A DNA stretch of 64,000 nucleotides from positions 93,515,887 through 93,579,886 of the forward strand of contig CM066989.1 in assembly GCA_033977485.1 (NCBI GenBank). The letters run 5' to 3'. Made by a program: the position numbers and the translations under genes. This document shows, piece after piece, positions 1 to 11,639 of the stretch; the stretch's first letter is position 1, and each line of letters begins with the position of its first letter. The notes under the pieces are model-generated. The model was not told where the DNA came from, ran no database searches, and saw only the letters and a program-made list of their open reading frames with translations. The DNA comes from Hydrangea macrophylla. Taxonomy: Eukaryota; Streptophyta; Magnoliopsida; Cornales; Hydrangeaceae.

Positions 1-825
1 AAATATGAAACCACAGTATAAAGAAATGAGAAGAGAACAAGAATGCATGGGCTCTTGACCACCTCTTTGGCCAAATAACAAACTCAGCGCAAAACATTCC
101 ACGCTAACTCTGCTCAAAATTGTAGCTTATCCAGAAACCGTTGGGAGCACAGAACCACAAAGTAGCAACACAGACTCTGAGAACTCCCGTGTATCAGAAA
201 AGGAAAACTCAACAATTAAGGCAATATCAACCATACAGAGACCCCCCATAAATGATCTTAAGGAGGCAGCATCATGAAACAGCGCCAAGAATCCAAGCAG
301 TGCACATCCAACCCCTTAAGAAGCGCACCACATCGCCGATTCCCATCCAAATTTTATCGACATTCTGCGGCTAGCAGCAAAACACAGCATAAAAACCAAT
401 TCCGTCCCTAAAGTCTATTCCATAAACCAAAAACAAGAGCCCCAGAAGTGAAAGAAAATCATATGATAAGGACCCAAAATTAATTCCCATTACTCACAAA
501 AAAAACATCTCCAGATGATCAGATCCTCTGCAGAAGTTATCCAAACATGTCAGCACCTCAAGTAGGATCGAAGATGCGCACAGACGAGCAGCCCACCGCG
601 AACTCAAAGGAACCCCTTCCTTCAGTCAAAAGACAGCAGCAAGAAGCCCCAAAGCAGCCAAGACAAAAAGGCAGCACAAAATCCATGAAACAAACAAAGA
701 GCAGCAGCCAAAATGACCCAATTTGAGACACCGAGTAGCCGTCAATTTGACCATGAGAACCAAAATTAACCACCGAGCATCAACCAATTCCTTAGCAGTC
801 AATTCGCCAATGTTTGTGTGCGTAT

Positions 826-862
<37 letters not shown>

Positions 863-1299
863 CTTTCTCCTTTTTTTTTTTACTTTTTTTCTTTTTTTCT
901 TCTTTCTTCTTCTCAAGGCAATGAGAATTAAAATGGCACCAAGCCAGGGTATTACAGTCAAGTACAAAGACCACAGACAAACAAACCCAAGACAAAGGAC
1001 CTCAAGAACCACACCCAACAACCAACACACAGCAACTAAAACACGACACAAAACAAGGCACACCAAATACCAATCAACCAAAGCCAAAGTACCAATCAAA
1101 TTCAAGCTTGGGGATTTCAGAAACCCACATTTGAACCCTGAACACAATCCTGAACCATATAAAAGAACTCCCTAACAAATAGACCAATCAGTACACCACC
1201 AACCGGATATTTCTCTCCATAATCATGTCTTGACCTTTCATAATGCTCATGAAGAAAAAACTGAAAGTGCTTGGTAAAAAAAAAAAAAAAAAAAAAAAA
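1..1299. other. Noncoding, low-complexity DNA
   Basis: No gene is supported here. The stretch contains a poly-T run at about 828-862 followed by pyrimidine-rich sequence to about 910, and a poly-A run at 1276-1300. Open frames across the poly-T are lysine-rich on the minus strand and come from the homopolymer. Confidence 0.6.
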
Positions 1300-1425
1300 A
1301 CAAATCTCTTGAGTTGTGTCTCAAAAGTTGTGTCTAGAAATAGACAAATCTCTTGAGTTGTGTCTTAAAAGTTATCTTTGGCGTGAGATAGACACATCTT
1401 TTGAATTGTGTCTCAAAAGTTGTTC
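1300..1425. repeat. Short minisatellite, about 44-48 bp x 3
   Basis: Three consecutive units begin near 1300, 1344 and 1392. Each carries a variant of ACAAATCTCTTGAGTTGTG followed by CAAAAGTT. The array directly follows the poly-A run. Confidence 0.7.
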
Positions 1426-1630
1426 CTTTGGTGTGTCCCTATCTTTACTCTTTAGATTACTTCTTTTTCTTAGTTGTTCAGTTAGTCATTAATTGAAGGG
1501 GAGGGCATTTTCTGAATATCTTCATTTAGGCAAATTTTTAAACATGAAGAGCCACCTGATCTAAGCATAGAAGTTAGGAAAATGGTAATCTATTCTTTGT
1601 AAATTTCAGTTATTGTATGTCCTTGCTACC

Positions 1631-1767
1631 ATTGAAGTGGATGTTTCAACATACTCTTTTTGTAATCATTGGCAAGAAAAAACAATTTTATTTGTCTTTG
1701 TATTCAAAATCTTTGAAAGGCTATTTTGAAGATTTACTCTTGGAACAAGTCTGCTATTGGCACAAAA

Positions 1768-1801
<34 letters not shown>
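1631..1801 (+). repeat. Dispersed repeat, copy A, ending in a (CT)n tract
   Basis: The segment matches 46695-46870 in order: ATTGAAGTGGATGTTTC, a shared CTCTT..GTAATCATTGG block, GGAACA.GTCT, then TTGGCA.AAAAA and a CT microsatellite (1772-1801). The partner is diverged but colinear, so this is an unclassified dispersed repeat whose end coincides with the microsatellite. The open frame through it has no recognisable protein. Confidence 0.6.
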
Positions 1802-1803
<2 letters not shown>

Positions 1804-1956
1804 AAAAGAATTTTTGTTCAAAAGACCACGAGCCTACACTTCTTCTCAAATTACAGATGCTGCTTCATCATATGAACAAAAATAGGAAGGTAAGAGGGCG
1901 AAAAAAAATAGAAAAGTTAGTGCCAAAAATAGTTGAAGTTCTTCTTCTTCTTCTTC

Positions 1957-2067
1957 TTTTTTTTTTTTTAGTAATAAGGGGAGGGGAGGTTCGAAATTAA
2001 ACCAAATATTGTGGAGGGGACTTAAATGCTAAGCTCTTTGTCACTTGAACTATACCTCACTTGGTAA
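1957..2067 (-). mobile_element. tRNA-derived SINE, antisense
   Basis: Read on the minus strand, the unit has an A-box-like GGTATAGTTCAAGTGACAAA (near 2056-2037), a B-box-like TTTCGAACCTCC (near 1996-1985) and a poly-A tail, seen as poly-T at 1957-1969. Box spacing and layout match the sense SINE in the NLR intron at 12474-12582 (GGCATAGCTTAAGTGGCAAA and GTTCGAACC), so the two probably belong to one family. No target duplication was established. Confidence 0.6.
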
Positions 2068-3189
2068 GTAGTTGAAGTTTTAAATTGTTATTCAAGTCCC
2101 AATGACATAACATCCAAAGGCCAGTTTGACACAGCTCATGTGATTCAACAATAAAAAATCTACTTTTAACCAAAAATTGCTCATGCTATCTTTCCTGAAG
2201 TTCAAAAACACTTATGAACTCGAAAAGTAGTTACCAAACAGCCCCTAAAGAACTTAGTTGTTTTGGTGACAGACAGCCACTTTCTCAAAGAAAATAACAC
2301 ACAGCAAAGAAGAAAGATCAGAATTTTTTCACATAGGATCGATAGCATAAAAGAAAATCGAAATAATATTTGCAGTCACGTTAAGAGGCCAGATTATCCT
2401 CAATTTCTAAAGTTCAAGGACTCTCTAAACTAGTTGACAATTCATACAAATGCACAAAAATTTGTCAAAAATAGGAGTGGATATCAAATTAAATAACATA
2501 AACAATCAAATAATTGTATAGATGCAATAATAAACAATCAAATATTTGTATAGATGCAATTATAAACAATCAAATGTTTGTATAGATGCAATAATAATTC
2601 TTGAAATACTTTCTATGTAAACTTCCTAATAGTCTTTTTGTGACATGCACACTTAAACTCCAAATGAACTCACGTCTTTAACGGTAACCTTATGACAATT
2701 TTTCCTGCCACAAAGTAAAATAGAATGAGAGGAGGGAAAAAAATATTACACAACCGATCAACACTCAATCAAAGAAACTTAATAGGCAATCCAAAAAAAA
2801 AAAAAAAAAACCATAAAAAAGGGAAAAAATAAAGAAAGAAAGAACAAACAAACGTCCTTGCAAGTTGTTATTACCTATTCGATCAATTTGCTGCCAATAC
2901 ACTTTCTCAACTATTTTCATAATCATACTGTTTGGTTGTTTATCCTTTGAAGAATATATTTATAATTTATATCCGAGCGTGCCAGACACGATTGATTTGT
3001 CTAGATAATTTCAATGCCAATGTGCCAGATCAGGCAATTGTGACTATTCGAATGCCTGGAGCATAAGGACTTTTCTTGGTGTGTGATGAATACAACAGTG
3101 AAGATAGAGTTTGGGTAAATATGGAGTGATATCTAAAGATAACAAACTGATCTGAGTTAAATTAAGGAATCAGTAGTCAGACCGCCTGG
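2068..3189. other. Noncoding, no gene seen
   Basis: AT-rich sequence without a supported reading frame. It contains a 32-bp tandem repeat at 2500-2595 and a poly-A run near 2793-2810. Confidence 0.6.
2500..2595. repeat. 32-bp tandem repeat, three copies
   Basis: Units starting near 2500, 2533 and 2565 share AAACAATCAAAT, then TTGTATAGATGCAAT, with one to three changes between copies. Confidence 0.85.
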
Positions 3190-3206
3190 TTCAGGCTTTG
3201 AACGTC

Positions 3207-4960
3207 ATGGAAGAGTTGAAATAGCAACAACAATCGCACTATCCACCAGGGTCTCTACTACCGCCACCAGGGTTTATTCCACCACGACTTCCCAAATTTA
3301 TACCACCACTCGCTGCTTTACTCGAGAATGTCGGAAAGGAAGGCTGGTTTAATAGGGTTCCACCACTTGTGCTTGACAAGAAAATTCAAGAAAAGCTAGA
3401 TATTAAAGTTGACAAGTTGGAAAGTGTGCTGAGAAAAAGTAAGGGGGACGATGATTATATGTTGGATTTGGAAGGCCTGTTTGAACCTATCAAAATAAAG
3501 CTGCCTGAGAACTTCAAAATGTCAAAAATTGATAGCTTTGATGGAACCGGCCGGGAACCCAAAATTTCATGTAAAATTGTGTATGAGTATCTTCCACTCG
3601 ATGGGCTGCACCCATGAACATATTGCAATGGTGTTCCCTCAAACTCTTACCAAAGTTGCACTGTCCTAGTTTCTGACCTTGGAAGCCTCTAAAACCCGAT
3701 CCTGTTAAGATATCATCTGGTTATTTATCGATCACTATTCCTATAACCAAGCACTAGATGTTACTATCAGGGATCTGGAGACCACTCGTCAGAACTTCAA
3801 AAAATCATTTGCCACATTCTTGAGCAGATGGAGGAGTAAGACAGCCCAGATGACCCACCGACCAGTCGAAAAAGAACAAGTTTGGATGTTTATCAGGAAT
3901 CTACAGCCATTGTACCATGAGAAACTATTCTACTAGTCCATCTTAACATTTAAAGAGCTGTTTGAAATTGGGATTAGAATTGAGGATGCAATCAGGGAAG
4001 GAAAAATCAAGAAAGAAGAGCCGCAGAACCAGTCCAAAAGGTCCAATTACTCCCAAAATTCGCCGGATGTCAACGCCCTTATTAACTAACCCATGGCATA
4101 CCCTCTTTGACAGTACTAATCCTCAAACCAAACCAACTCGCCTAACCGCCCTTAGAAGAACAAGAAGCCACGTAACTTCGTCAAACTAAAAATCTCCCTA
4201 TCCATGGCATTAGACTGCCTACTAAAAAAGGCCACCTCCAACTCCTTCAACCTTGAACCATACCTCCACCACCTAATTGTGACTTATCCAAGCATTGTGC
4301 CTACCACCAAGCCCCTGGCCATAACACCGACAACTATATGTGGCTCCGCCATGATATCCAAGACCTCATCGACCAAAAAATTATTAAGCCACCACCAGTC
4401 CAATCCTATGTCACCCAATATTCCTTATCGAACCACCAAAATGTCAGCTTCATCAAATCCGAACCCTTTCCATTAACCCTTCCACTTACATCACCCCCAT
4501 ACAACAACCCTTTTTCTTTAATATTGACATCCTGAACTCTGGAGATGTTTATCTGATTGAAGGAGAAAATGATGAATGGCAGTAATAGCTCGATGATAAG
4601 CAAGGCCTATTTTTCCTATAAGAGCAAGATCTAGGGTTGGTAGAACTCCGATGGTATGATTCAAATGTTAAAATTGATGCATCGATTTGGGACGAGCTAG
4701 AGAAACCACGTGTAAGTATTGACGGTGATTGGTTCAAAGAAGATGAGACTATTGAAGGCCCTACCCCTACTGAGGTCAATCATTTAACTAGATCGGACCG
4801 TCAACACAAACCCCCATAGCTAGCTACCAAAGCCATTGGAAAAGAACTAGCCAAAATTAAAGGGATGAAAAAGATGGATAAAGTCACAGAAGACGATGAT
4901 GAATTGATAAAGCAATTGAAGAAGATTCGGGCACACGTTATAATGTGAGACCTCATGTTG
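3207..4960 (+). pseudogene. Gag remnant of the decayed gypsy element
   Basis: Gag similarity begins at an ATG at 3207-3209 and is closed by TAG five codons later. It continues in the same frame with a proline-rich stretch and LDKKIQEKLDIKVDKLESVL, then FDGTG. Further pieces (3640-3930) include DLETTRQNFKKSFATFLSRW and RNLQPLYHEK. Around 4280-4390 a zinc-knuckle-like CxxH..GH segment precedes WLRHDIQDLIDQK. The minus-strand element has matching segments in the same order, which identifies them. At least several stops and frame changes rule out a product. Confidence 0.8.
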
Positions 4961-6090
4961 ACTTCTTACAAGCACATGCAATCCGCTTTGAATGTCTTAG
5001 CTGGAATTGAGGTTCCCATTAATACCACACTAGAAGAAATGGTAGTCTTTCTTAGTGCACTCACTCGGATCCTATTATTACTTTCTTTGACAAAGACCTG
5101 CCACCTGTAGGACCTGCGCATAACAAAGCTTTGTACATCACTATTGAATTCAAGGGTTAGCAAGTGCCATTTTGTATGGTGGACACAATATCTACTTTAA
5201 ACGTTTGTGCTCTCATGAACTGCCAAAGAAAATTGTGATAGGAATAGTCTCCCTCCAAATTCAAGTCAGGCCCCTAGTATGCACTGAGCTCTTCTAAGTC
5301 ATGGACATACCCACCTCATTCAACTTATTGATTGGGAGGCCTTGGTTACATATTAACAAAGTTGTATCATCCACTATGCAGCAGATGATAAAATACGTTT
5401 ACAAGAAAGAAGTGAAGATCATCTTTGGAAATAGTTGGGAAAATGAAGCAACCTCTAGTTATGCTCCCGGTTTTGAAATCCAAATACCAGAGTTGGAAGA
5501 GGGAGAGATTGGAGGATTCTGCATGGAAAAGATCAGCATGATAGAAGATGAAGAGAGATTCCCTAAGATTCACTCTTCAGTCGCAAACATTGTCTGAAAG
5601 ATGAATTTTGTTCTAGGAATCGGACTGGGACATTGCCAGCAAGGGATCAGCAAGTTCCCTTAGATAAAGGGACAAAAGAGAGCACGTTTGGGCTAGGATA
5701 TGATCCCACTGAAGAAGATATTGAGCAACAAAAGCCAGGGAAGAGGAGGATGAAGAGCCTCCTACTATACTAGAAGACTTTGAATGGCCAATTCATTAAG
5801 GAAGGGTATGACTTCCCCTACTGTGGCTTTCCTGAACCCTGGGTCCATTAAGCTACTGGGATAAGGTATCCTAGCCTCAAGATATTTGCTAGTTGCGAGA
5901 GGCCCGCTTATCATGATCCATTCTACCCAAAAAAAACTATCAAGACCACCGAGGAAGTTTGGATGAAGTACTTGGACACCGAAGCTCTTGAGAAAATGTG
6001 GGAAGAGTTCGCTGAAGAAAGAGAGGGAAAGAGGGCCAAAAGCCAAGCTGGTCAAATCATACCAACAGAAGAGGATTTGAACAACTAGGT
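4960..6090 (+). pseudogene. Protease and G-patch region remnant
   Basis: The segment from about 5100 to 5350 corresponds to a retropepsin-like region: NKALYITIEF, a damaged MVDTISTLNVC where a VDNGSALNV-type active site is expected, and MDIPTSFNLLIGRPWLH. From about 5610 to 5740 a glycine-rich stretch resembles the G-patch of the 60-kb element. From 5770 to 6090 it matches the segment before RT (NGQFIKEGYDFPYCGFPEPW). In-frame stops and shifts occur throughout, including a stop directly before MDIPTSFN. Confidence 0.7.
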
Positions 6091-6223
6091 TGTAGAGTAA
6101 TTTGTTTGTGTCTCCCTATCCCCAATTCCCCCAAAGTCTATATTTTCATTTGTCGAGTCTGTACTTGAGTCGCCCGCTGTAGGCCCAGCTTCTAATATAA
6201 CCACTTCTTCTGTTATCAATGAA

Positions 6224-6920
6224 ATGAAGGACAATTCCCTTACTCCGGTCCCTGTGTCTAATAATTGTGAATGCACGGATCTTTCCGAGGATCTCCCAAC
6301 TGAACTTAAGCACTTAATTGAAAAACCACCTGCTTATGAAATAATTAAAGTTACTTTATCGATTAATCTAAGTAGTGAAGATAATCCACAAAATGTGCAA
6401 ATTGGCTCAACGCTGAATAAAGAGGAAAGTGAAAAACTAATCATTTTGCTAAAAGAATTCAAAGATGTGTTTGCTTGGTCTTACGAAGACATACTTGGGA
6501 TCGACCCTAACATCGTCCAGCACCACATCCCCTTTCTCCCTGATTCTAAACCTGTCAAGCAGAAACTTAGGTGTATGAGACCAGACTGGGCATTCAAGGT
6601 TAAAGAGGTGGTTGAAAAACAATTCAAAGCAGGGTTCATCATCGTCATAGAATATCCAAAATGGGTCGCCAACATTGTACCTGTTCCTATAAAAGAAATG
6701 CACGTTCGTATGTGTGTAGATTTTCAAGATCTGAACAAGGCCAATCTGAAGGATGATTTTTTGTTCCCCCATATCGATGTATTAGTATATAAACCACGGG
6801 TCATGAACTGTGATCATTCATGAATGTGTTTTCAGCGTACAATCTGATGTTAATGGTACCAAAGGATCGAGAGAAGACGACTTTCATCATTCTATGGGAA
6901 ACTTACTACTACAGGGTAAT
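6224..6920 (+). pseudogene. Truncated Ty3/gypsy reverse transcriptase
   Basis: A 199-codon open stretch (6224-6823) includes the segment before RT (EFKDVFAWSYEDILGIDP) and the RT start (KQKLRCMRPDWAFKVKEVVE, CVDFQDLNKA, FPHIDVLV). A frame change follows, and matching sequence continues to about 6920 (PKDREKTTFI). The catalytic YVDD region is absent because the domain ends beside the MITE at 6918-7060. The corresponding region of the 60-kb element is about 58.5-59.1 kb on the minus strand. Confidence 0.85.
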
Positions 6921-7060
6921 GCTATTGCCAAAGCAGCTATGGCTAATGCTATAGTAAAAAGTGTTGCTAAAAACTTTAGCAATAAAAAAAGCTATCACTA
7001 AAACTTTTAGCGACACTTTTTACTCTAGCATTAGTCATTGCTGCTTTGGCAATAGAGTTA
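6918..7060. mobile_element. Foldback MITE at the RT breakpoint
   Basis: Two arms of about 65 bp are inverted copies of each other: CTATTGCCAAAGCAGC on the left and GCTGCTTTGGCAATAG on the right, with ACTTTTTACT-type sequence nearer the centre. Left and right arms differ at several positions. The superfamily is uncertain; the flanks offer at best a TAA/TTA pair. Confidence 0.75.
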
Positions 7061-8993
7061 GGCTTATGGAAATTGCGCTATATAGCCAAATACAAAAAAG
7101 TAGTTCTATATGTTGGTAGTATTTGTCTGCTTTGATATTTGAAATCATCTATTTTGGATTTCTTTTACTTGTATGAAGGTACAGACTCTGGTATATGGGT
7201 TGTGTTGGAAAAGAAGAATGGTGACTATTAGTTATGAGGACGGTTTCACATTTCATGCCCCTATTTTGTCTCTCTAAATCAATATATTTAGATGTGTGTA
7301 AACTTTGTGATCTAGGGATTTATAGGAGTTGTTCATCTTTATACAGTTGATCGACCTATTAATTTTGCTCTAAAATCCATTTATTTACATAGTTTCTGGG
7401 TTTCCCTTTCAAGTGGTGAAAGTAGACCAAGCATGGAATTAGTTACTTTTTTGTTGATAAAAATTTTGTTGATAAAAATTATAGAGAAAATTAAATAGAA
7501 GTCCATGCTTTGGAAGGAAATAGAGGATAAGTACAAATGGCTTTGATTTAAGGGGATAAGGCCAAGTGATTTTGAATTGTGTGGTATTAGATCCCTTTCA
7601 AAACATGATTAACAAATTTGACCCCATTTGTGCATGCGTGGACATGTTATTACGCCACCTCATGGAGGACGAAGCAAAAGAGGTTTGCTGGAGAGAAAAG
7701 AGGTTGATACGAACCTCAAGAGACTTCAATCTCTTCTGTTTGGATCCGATATTGCTCTCCAAAATGGGGATTTCAATTCTGCCCAAATCCTTGCACTCGG
7801 TCTCATTGGCTTCCTCGACTCTCATTCTCATACCCATGTTGACGACGCCTTCATTCGCAGCGATGCCTCTTCTAAGCTTGATGCCGCTAGGAGGTTCCCT
7901 CATTCTGGAATCCGACTGCTTTCACTCTCTCTGTGTCTATATATATATATATATATGTTTATGTATATAGGTATCTGAATGATCTTTTGGATAATGTATT
8001 GGTGTTGTGATTATGTTCTCAGATATTTTGCAGTATTGCAACATAACAAGATCCATATGTCAATGCCAAAATTTGTGACATTGATTTGTTTTTCATGGTG
8101 CAGTGTAACAATGATAGTAACATTGAAATAGTGACATTTGGGCAATGGCACTGTTATAAAAAAAAATGACAGTAAAATTAAAACAATGATATTTGGGCAA
8201 TGTCACTGTTTGAAAACAATACATGGGGCAAATGTCATTGTTTTTTTTTTTTCGTTGTTCAAAGTCACAGTGACAGTGACATTAATGTCACTGTTGATTT
8301 TTTTCCCTTCATTTTTGATAGTTAGTATGGATCTTATTTGATAGATTTTGTTTTGTAGATTACGAATATATAATTTTTATGAAAAAATAATTTGTTGTTT
8401 AGAAGCTATGATAATTTAAAGTTTGAAAAATAAAAAATAACCAACTTCCTTAAATTATGGGCTGAGGTGACATATGTGTACTGTAATTGTTGAACTTAAG
8501 GAATGTGGGCATTTTCGTCCACTGAAAATCATAGGGACCTTTGGCATCAAAAAAAAAAAAAGTGAAGATCTATCCCCTATTATGGTCCAAAGTAGAAACC
8601 TTTGGCCAACCGCCCCAAAATTATATTTTGTCTTGCTTCTATGGCGTTGGCATTCATCTAGATGGGCTGCTTGGAGTATCCATATGACAGATACCTAGGT
8701 TTTTCTCAATTCTTAACACGAGATGTGGCGGAATGGGATAAAAGTGTTCACATGCACTCTCCTATTCTTTTACTTTTTTCCTCGTTATTTTCCTTTCCTT
8801 TTAAAAATCTCTTCAATTTTTATGTATTAATTTAAAAAAAAGTCAAGTGTCAAAACCACCAAATTTGCTTCATGTGTCACGTTTTGATTAAAGTTCAAGT
8901 ATCACATTTGAGTACTTTTAACAACATAAACATGAATCTTAAGAATTAATTGTGTTGCTCTCAAGAATCAAATTGTCTCATTTGGTTTGATGC
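7061..8993. other. Mostly noncoding; one coding-looking fragment
   Basis: No complete gene is supported. The exception is the fragment at 7640-7925, annotated separately. A (TA)n tract lies at about 7938-7957. Between about 8100 and 8300 short direct and inverted copies of GTGACATT, TTTGGGCAATG and CACTGT are scattered without a clean period. Confidence 0.5.
7640..7925 (+). other. Coding-looking orphan fragment, function unknown
   Basis: One plus-strand frame (open from 7628) has balanced composition unlike its surroundings: KEVDTNLKRLQSLLFGSDI followed by ALQNGDFNSAQILALGLIGF and a segment rich in His, Asp and Arg. It ends in a CT/TA microsatellite. I do not recognise the family. There is no clear start and no second exon nearby. 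It could be a captured exon or a gene remnant; a chance frame is less likely but possible. Confidence 0.3.
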
Positions 8994-9518
8994 GTCTCGC
9001 ATACGAGGATTTGGTTGCATACAGGGAAATCTACTCAAATTTGGCGATTTTTTTGGGATCTATTTATATATAATTAACGACTTTTTTTAATGTCTATTTG
9101 TATGTAATTGCGATTTTTTTGGGATATGCTTATAATATGAGTCTATTTGGTGACACGTAAACTTTGTACATTGTCTTTCAAATTTGTGGGGGGGGCCTAT
9201 TTCTAAAACGCATAAAATTCTCACACTAAAAGTATAATTTTCAAAATTTTAGGTGCCTTTTCTTTTGAGTTGTATATACATATATATATTAATATATATG
9301 TAGTTGATGCGAATAAATTAGGCCTTAAACTCCTTTTGAAGGGCCTAAATATAAGTTAAGAGAGACCTAAACATAAATTACTAAAACATTTAGAGTAGAA
9401 TTTTAATTCTCAAAATCAATCTCAGGAGGACCTGAGCCCCCCCCCCCCCCCCCCCCGTTCCCAAGAGTCTCGCATACGAGGATTTGGTTTGCATACAGGG
9501 AAATCTACTCAAATTTGG
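8994..9518. repeat. Pair of about 51-bp direct repeats enclosing 420 bp
   Basis: 8994-9044 and 9467-9518 are almost identical, both containing GTCTCGCATACGAGGATTTG and GGGAAATCTACTCAAATTTG, with one extra T in the second. The intervening DNA holds a poly-C run (9437-9456). The cause is undecided: a local duplication or the ends of a small element. Confidence 0.7.
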
Positions 9519-9718
9519 TACCAACAATTCATACATTTTTGGCACCAATATGCTTCTTCTAAGGAAAAATGGTCTGGTGTCAGTCGCAGGGGTCGCCGGG
9601 TTCTTCTCTTCTTCTTCTTCTTCTTCTTTTTCTTCTTTTCTTTTTTTTCTTCGTTTCTTTTTTTCTTCTTTTCAGTGTGGTTTGAGAGGGAAATGTAAAG
9701 AGGGAAATGAAAATTTAT

Positions 9719-9973
9719 TTGCCACGCACACTGAACGTGGCAAATACAAATGATATTATTTGCCACGCGCATGGTGCGTGGCAGATAATTTTAAAACTTT
9801 TTGCTACGCAAATGTGCGTTGCAAATAATTACCCTTTGACTTTTCTGAAAAATAGTTGCCACGTTTTATAAGTGCATTGCTAATTTGTTAGTGCGTCGCA
9901 AAAAACATTATTAACCACGCAATCGGCGCGTGGCAAATAATATGCGTCACTGAAAAGCAGATTTGTTATAGTG
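9719..9973. mobile_element. CACTA-like terminus with subterminal repeats
   Basis: The segment ends in TTGTTATAGTG, which on the minus strand reads CACTATAACAA, the form expected at a CACTA transposon end. Inside are many short motifs in both orientations (TTGCCACG, CGTGGCA, TTTGCTACGC, GCGTCGC), resembling CACTA subterminal repeats. No opposite CACTA end and no transposase were found, so it is a fragment or a non-autonomous copy with its left end unresolved. Confidence 0.5.
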
Positions 9974-11465
9974 TTTATTGTAAAGGTCAAAATCTGTTTG
10001 TGATCCATATGTCAATCGGTTTCGAAAGTTCAAATGTTTGGCATTTAAGGACATTATTTGTTAAGTGCAAAGTTGTTATACAATTAAGCTATATACTTTT
10101 TTCTAATTAATTTGATGAATTCCAACTTTTAAGTCAATAATTTAAGAACTATTCAGAGATGAGCTAGCACATATAGCGTGCAGCCCAAGTTATTGACTAG
10201 TGTACTCTATTGTAAAATTTGTTACCTCAATATGCTCCTTTTAAATTTAGAACGCCAATAACAATTAGCAAATTCTTTGTTTATTACTTTTGACATTAAT
10301 CATGCTGACAGGGAGAGAACAAAACTCACTTACCACATTCCAAGATCCCACGCTCAAAGAATTTGCAGTAATATTTATTAATCAAAAGTTTATTTGAATA
10401 TGTGTAGATGCGAATTTGAAATCAAATCTACTGCTTTCATTGTTGTGCCCATAGGAAATAGACAAGCAATTTCAATTTCAATAAAATAAAATCCCATTTT
10501 ACAAATTTTTTTATTTTTTATTTTTAAAGAAAGGATATTTGTTTAAAAACACCTTCAAAAACAGTCAAACTTAGATAATTTAAGCTTAAAGTCTGATGAC
10601 TATAAATTATCCAATGAGGAGGTTGTGGGTTCGAGCCTCCTTAATAGAGAGGTAATCAAGAGAGACAATTTCATTAAAGTGGGGTATGCCCAACCCCCCC
10701 CCCCCCTTGTGTGTGCGTGTGTTACTAACTTCTAGGCTACTAACCCCGTCCATGTTACACAAGCGGTTAGATTTTTGAGACCCAGACCAAAAAAAAAAAA
10801 AAAATAAGCTTTAAATTTCAAAAGTCTCTCATCCACGTATTTTTTTAAAACTTTTTTAGCATGAGATAAAATATTAATGATTTGAATTTTTTCTTTTTGT
10901 TCTTATTTCGGTGTTAAAATTTTAATTTTAAAAAAATTACTAAAAATCTAGGAGTTGTTGATCTTTTATTTTTTAAAAATGCTAAAAAAAATTTATTTAA
11001 AAAAAAATACTGAAATCAATAATTTCAATTTAAAATTGTGTTTTCACAAAAAAAAAATATATTTAAGGAGCTCTAAAAGTCGAGATCTTTCAAACAAGAT
11101 CTATGTCGATGAATATGAAATTCTGAAAATAAAAAAAAAATTAAATTTGAACAATCAATATATTCCACGCTACTTGAACTAAGCATACCCGTTTTATTTT
11201 TTTAAAAAAAAATTTAACAGCAAAGGAATCATTTCCATTAACCGTTATTAATTAAACAGATTACAAACTGAGATAATCACACCCCAAAAACAAACCAAAC
11301 ACACCCAATAAAGACTTAATACCAACTCCCTGCAGATATATTCTCTGTCTGTAGCACAGAAAAACAAACATCAAACCTCAACCATCAGACATCTATGCAT
11401 AGGCCAACCCTTACAAGAAAACCAAAACACAATAACACAGCAAAATGAAGAATATATATGCATAG
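9974..11465. other. Noncoding upstream of the NLR gene
   Basis: AT-rich DNA with no supported gene. It contains the SINE-like unit at 10575-10804 and several poly-A or poly-T tracts. The small open frame near 10955-11182 is lysine/leucine-rich and reflects base composition. Confidence 0.6.
10575..10804 (+). mobile_element. SINE-like unit with B-box and poly-A tail
   Basis: A B-box-like GGGTTCGAGCC lies at 10627-10637, and the unit ends in a poly-A tail at 10789-10804. A poly-C run lies in between. The A-box is not convincing, so this is a weaker candidate than the SINEs at 1957 and 12474. Confidence 0.35.
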
Positions 11466-11555
11466 GGCCCGTTTGGTTACGTTTTCTATTATTATATTTC
11501 TATTATTATAATAAATTACAGTGCAATAAAATACAAGGCTTAGATATACATGTTC

Positions 11556-11562
11556 TATATAA
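11556..11562 (+). promoter_or_regulatory. TATA box of the NLR gene
   Basis: TATATAA lies 78 bp before the NLR start codon, followed by a pyrimidine-rich leader with CTCTCTCT just before the ATG. Spacing suits a plant core promoter with a 5' leader of about 45-55 nt. A sequence resembling a MITE end (GGGCCCGTTTGGTTAC) starts near 11466. Confidence 0.5.
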
Positions 11563-11639
11563 CCCTTGAAATCAATGGGGAGTACCTGCAGCCCCATTTT
11601 TTCATCAAATCACCATTTTCTCTCTCTAAACCAGAAAAA

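Larger units (their letters stand above)
3190..6920 (+). mobile_element. Decayed Ty3/gypsy (Tat-like) retrotransposon, 3'-truncated
   Basis: Fragments of gag, protease, G-patch and reverse transcriptase occur in canonical order on the plus strand. Block by block they resemble the minus-strand element at 55.8-62.5 kb, for example FDGTG in gag, LRHDIQDLIDQK near the zinc knuckle, SFNLLIGRPWL in the protease region and CVDFQDLNKA in RT. Many stops and frameshifts separate the blocks. No LTR, primer site, RNase H or integrase was found. RT homology stops at about 6920, where a foldback element begins. The copy is much older than the one at 55.8-62.5 kb and cannot be autonomous. Confidence 0.85.

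Noticed and set aside
626..1147. Lysine-rich 173-codon minus-strand frame
   Set aside because: The poly-Lys part is the translation of a poly-T/pyrimidine tract; no family-like sequence on either side.
9484..9772. Ser/Phe-rich and Lys-rich frames
   Set aside because: Product of a TTC/TTT-rich tract; no protein-like context.
10955..11182. 75-codon Lys/Leu/Asn-rich frame upstream of the NLR gene
   Set aside because: AT-rich composition artefact with many poly-A runs.
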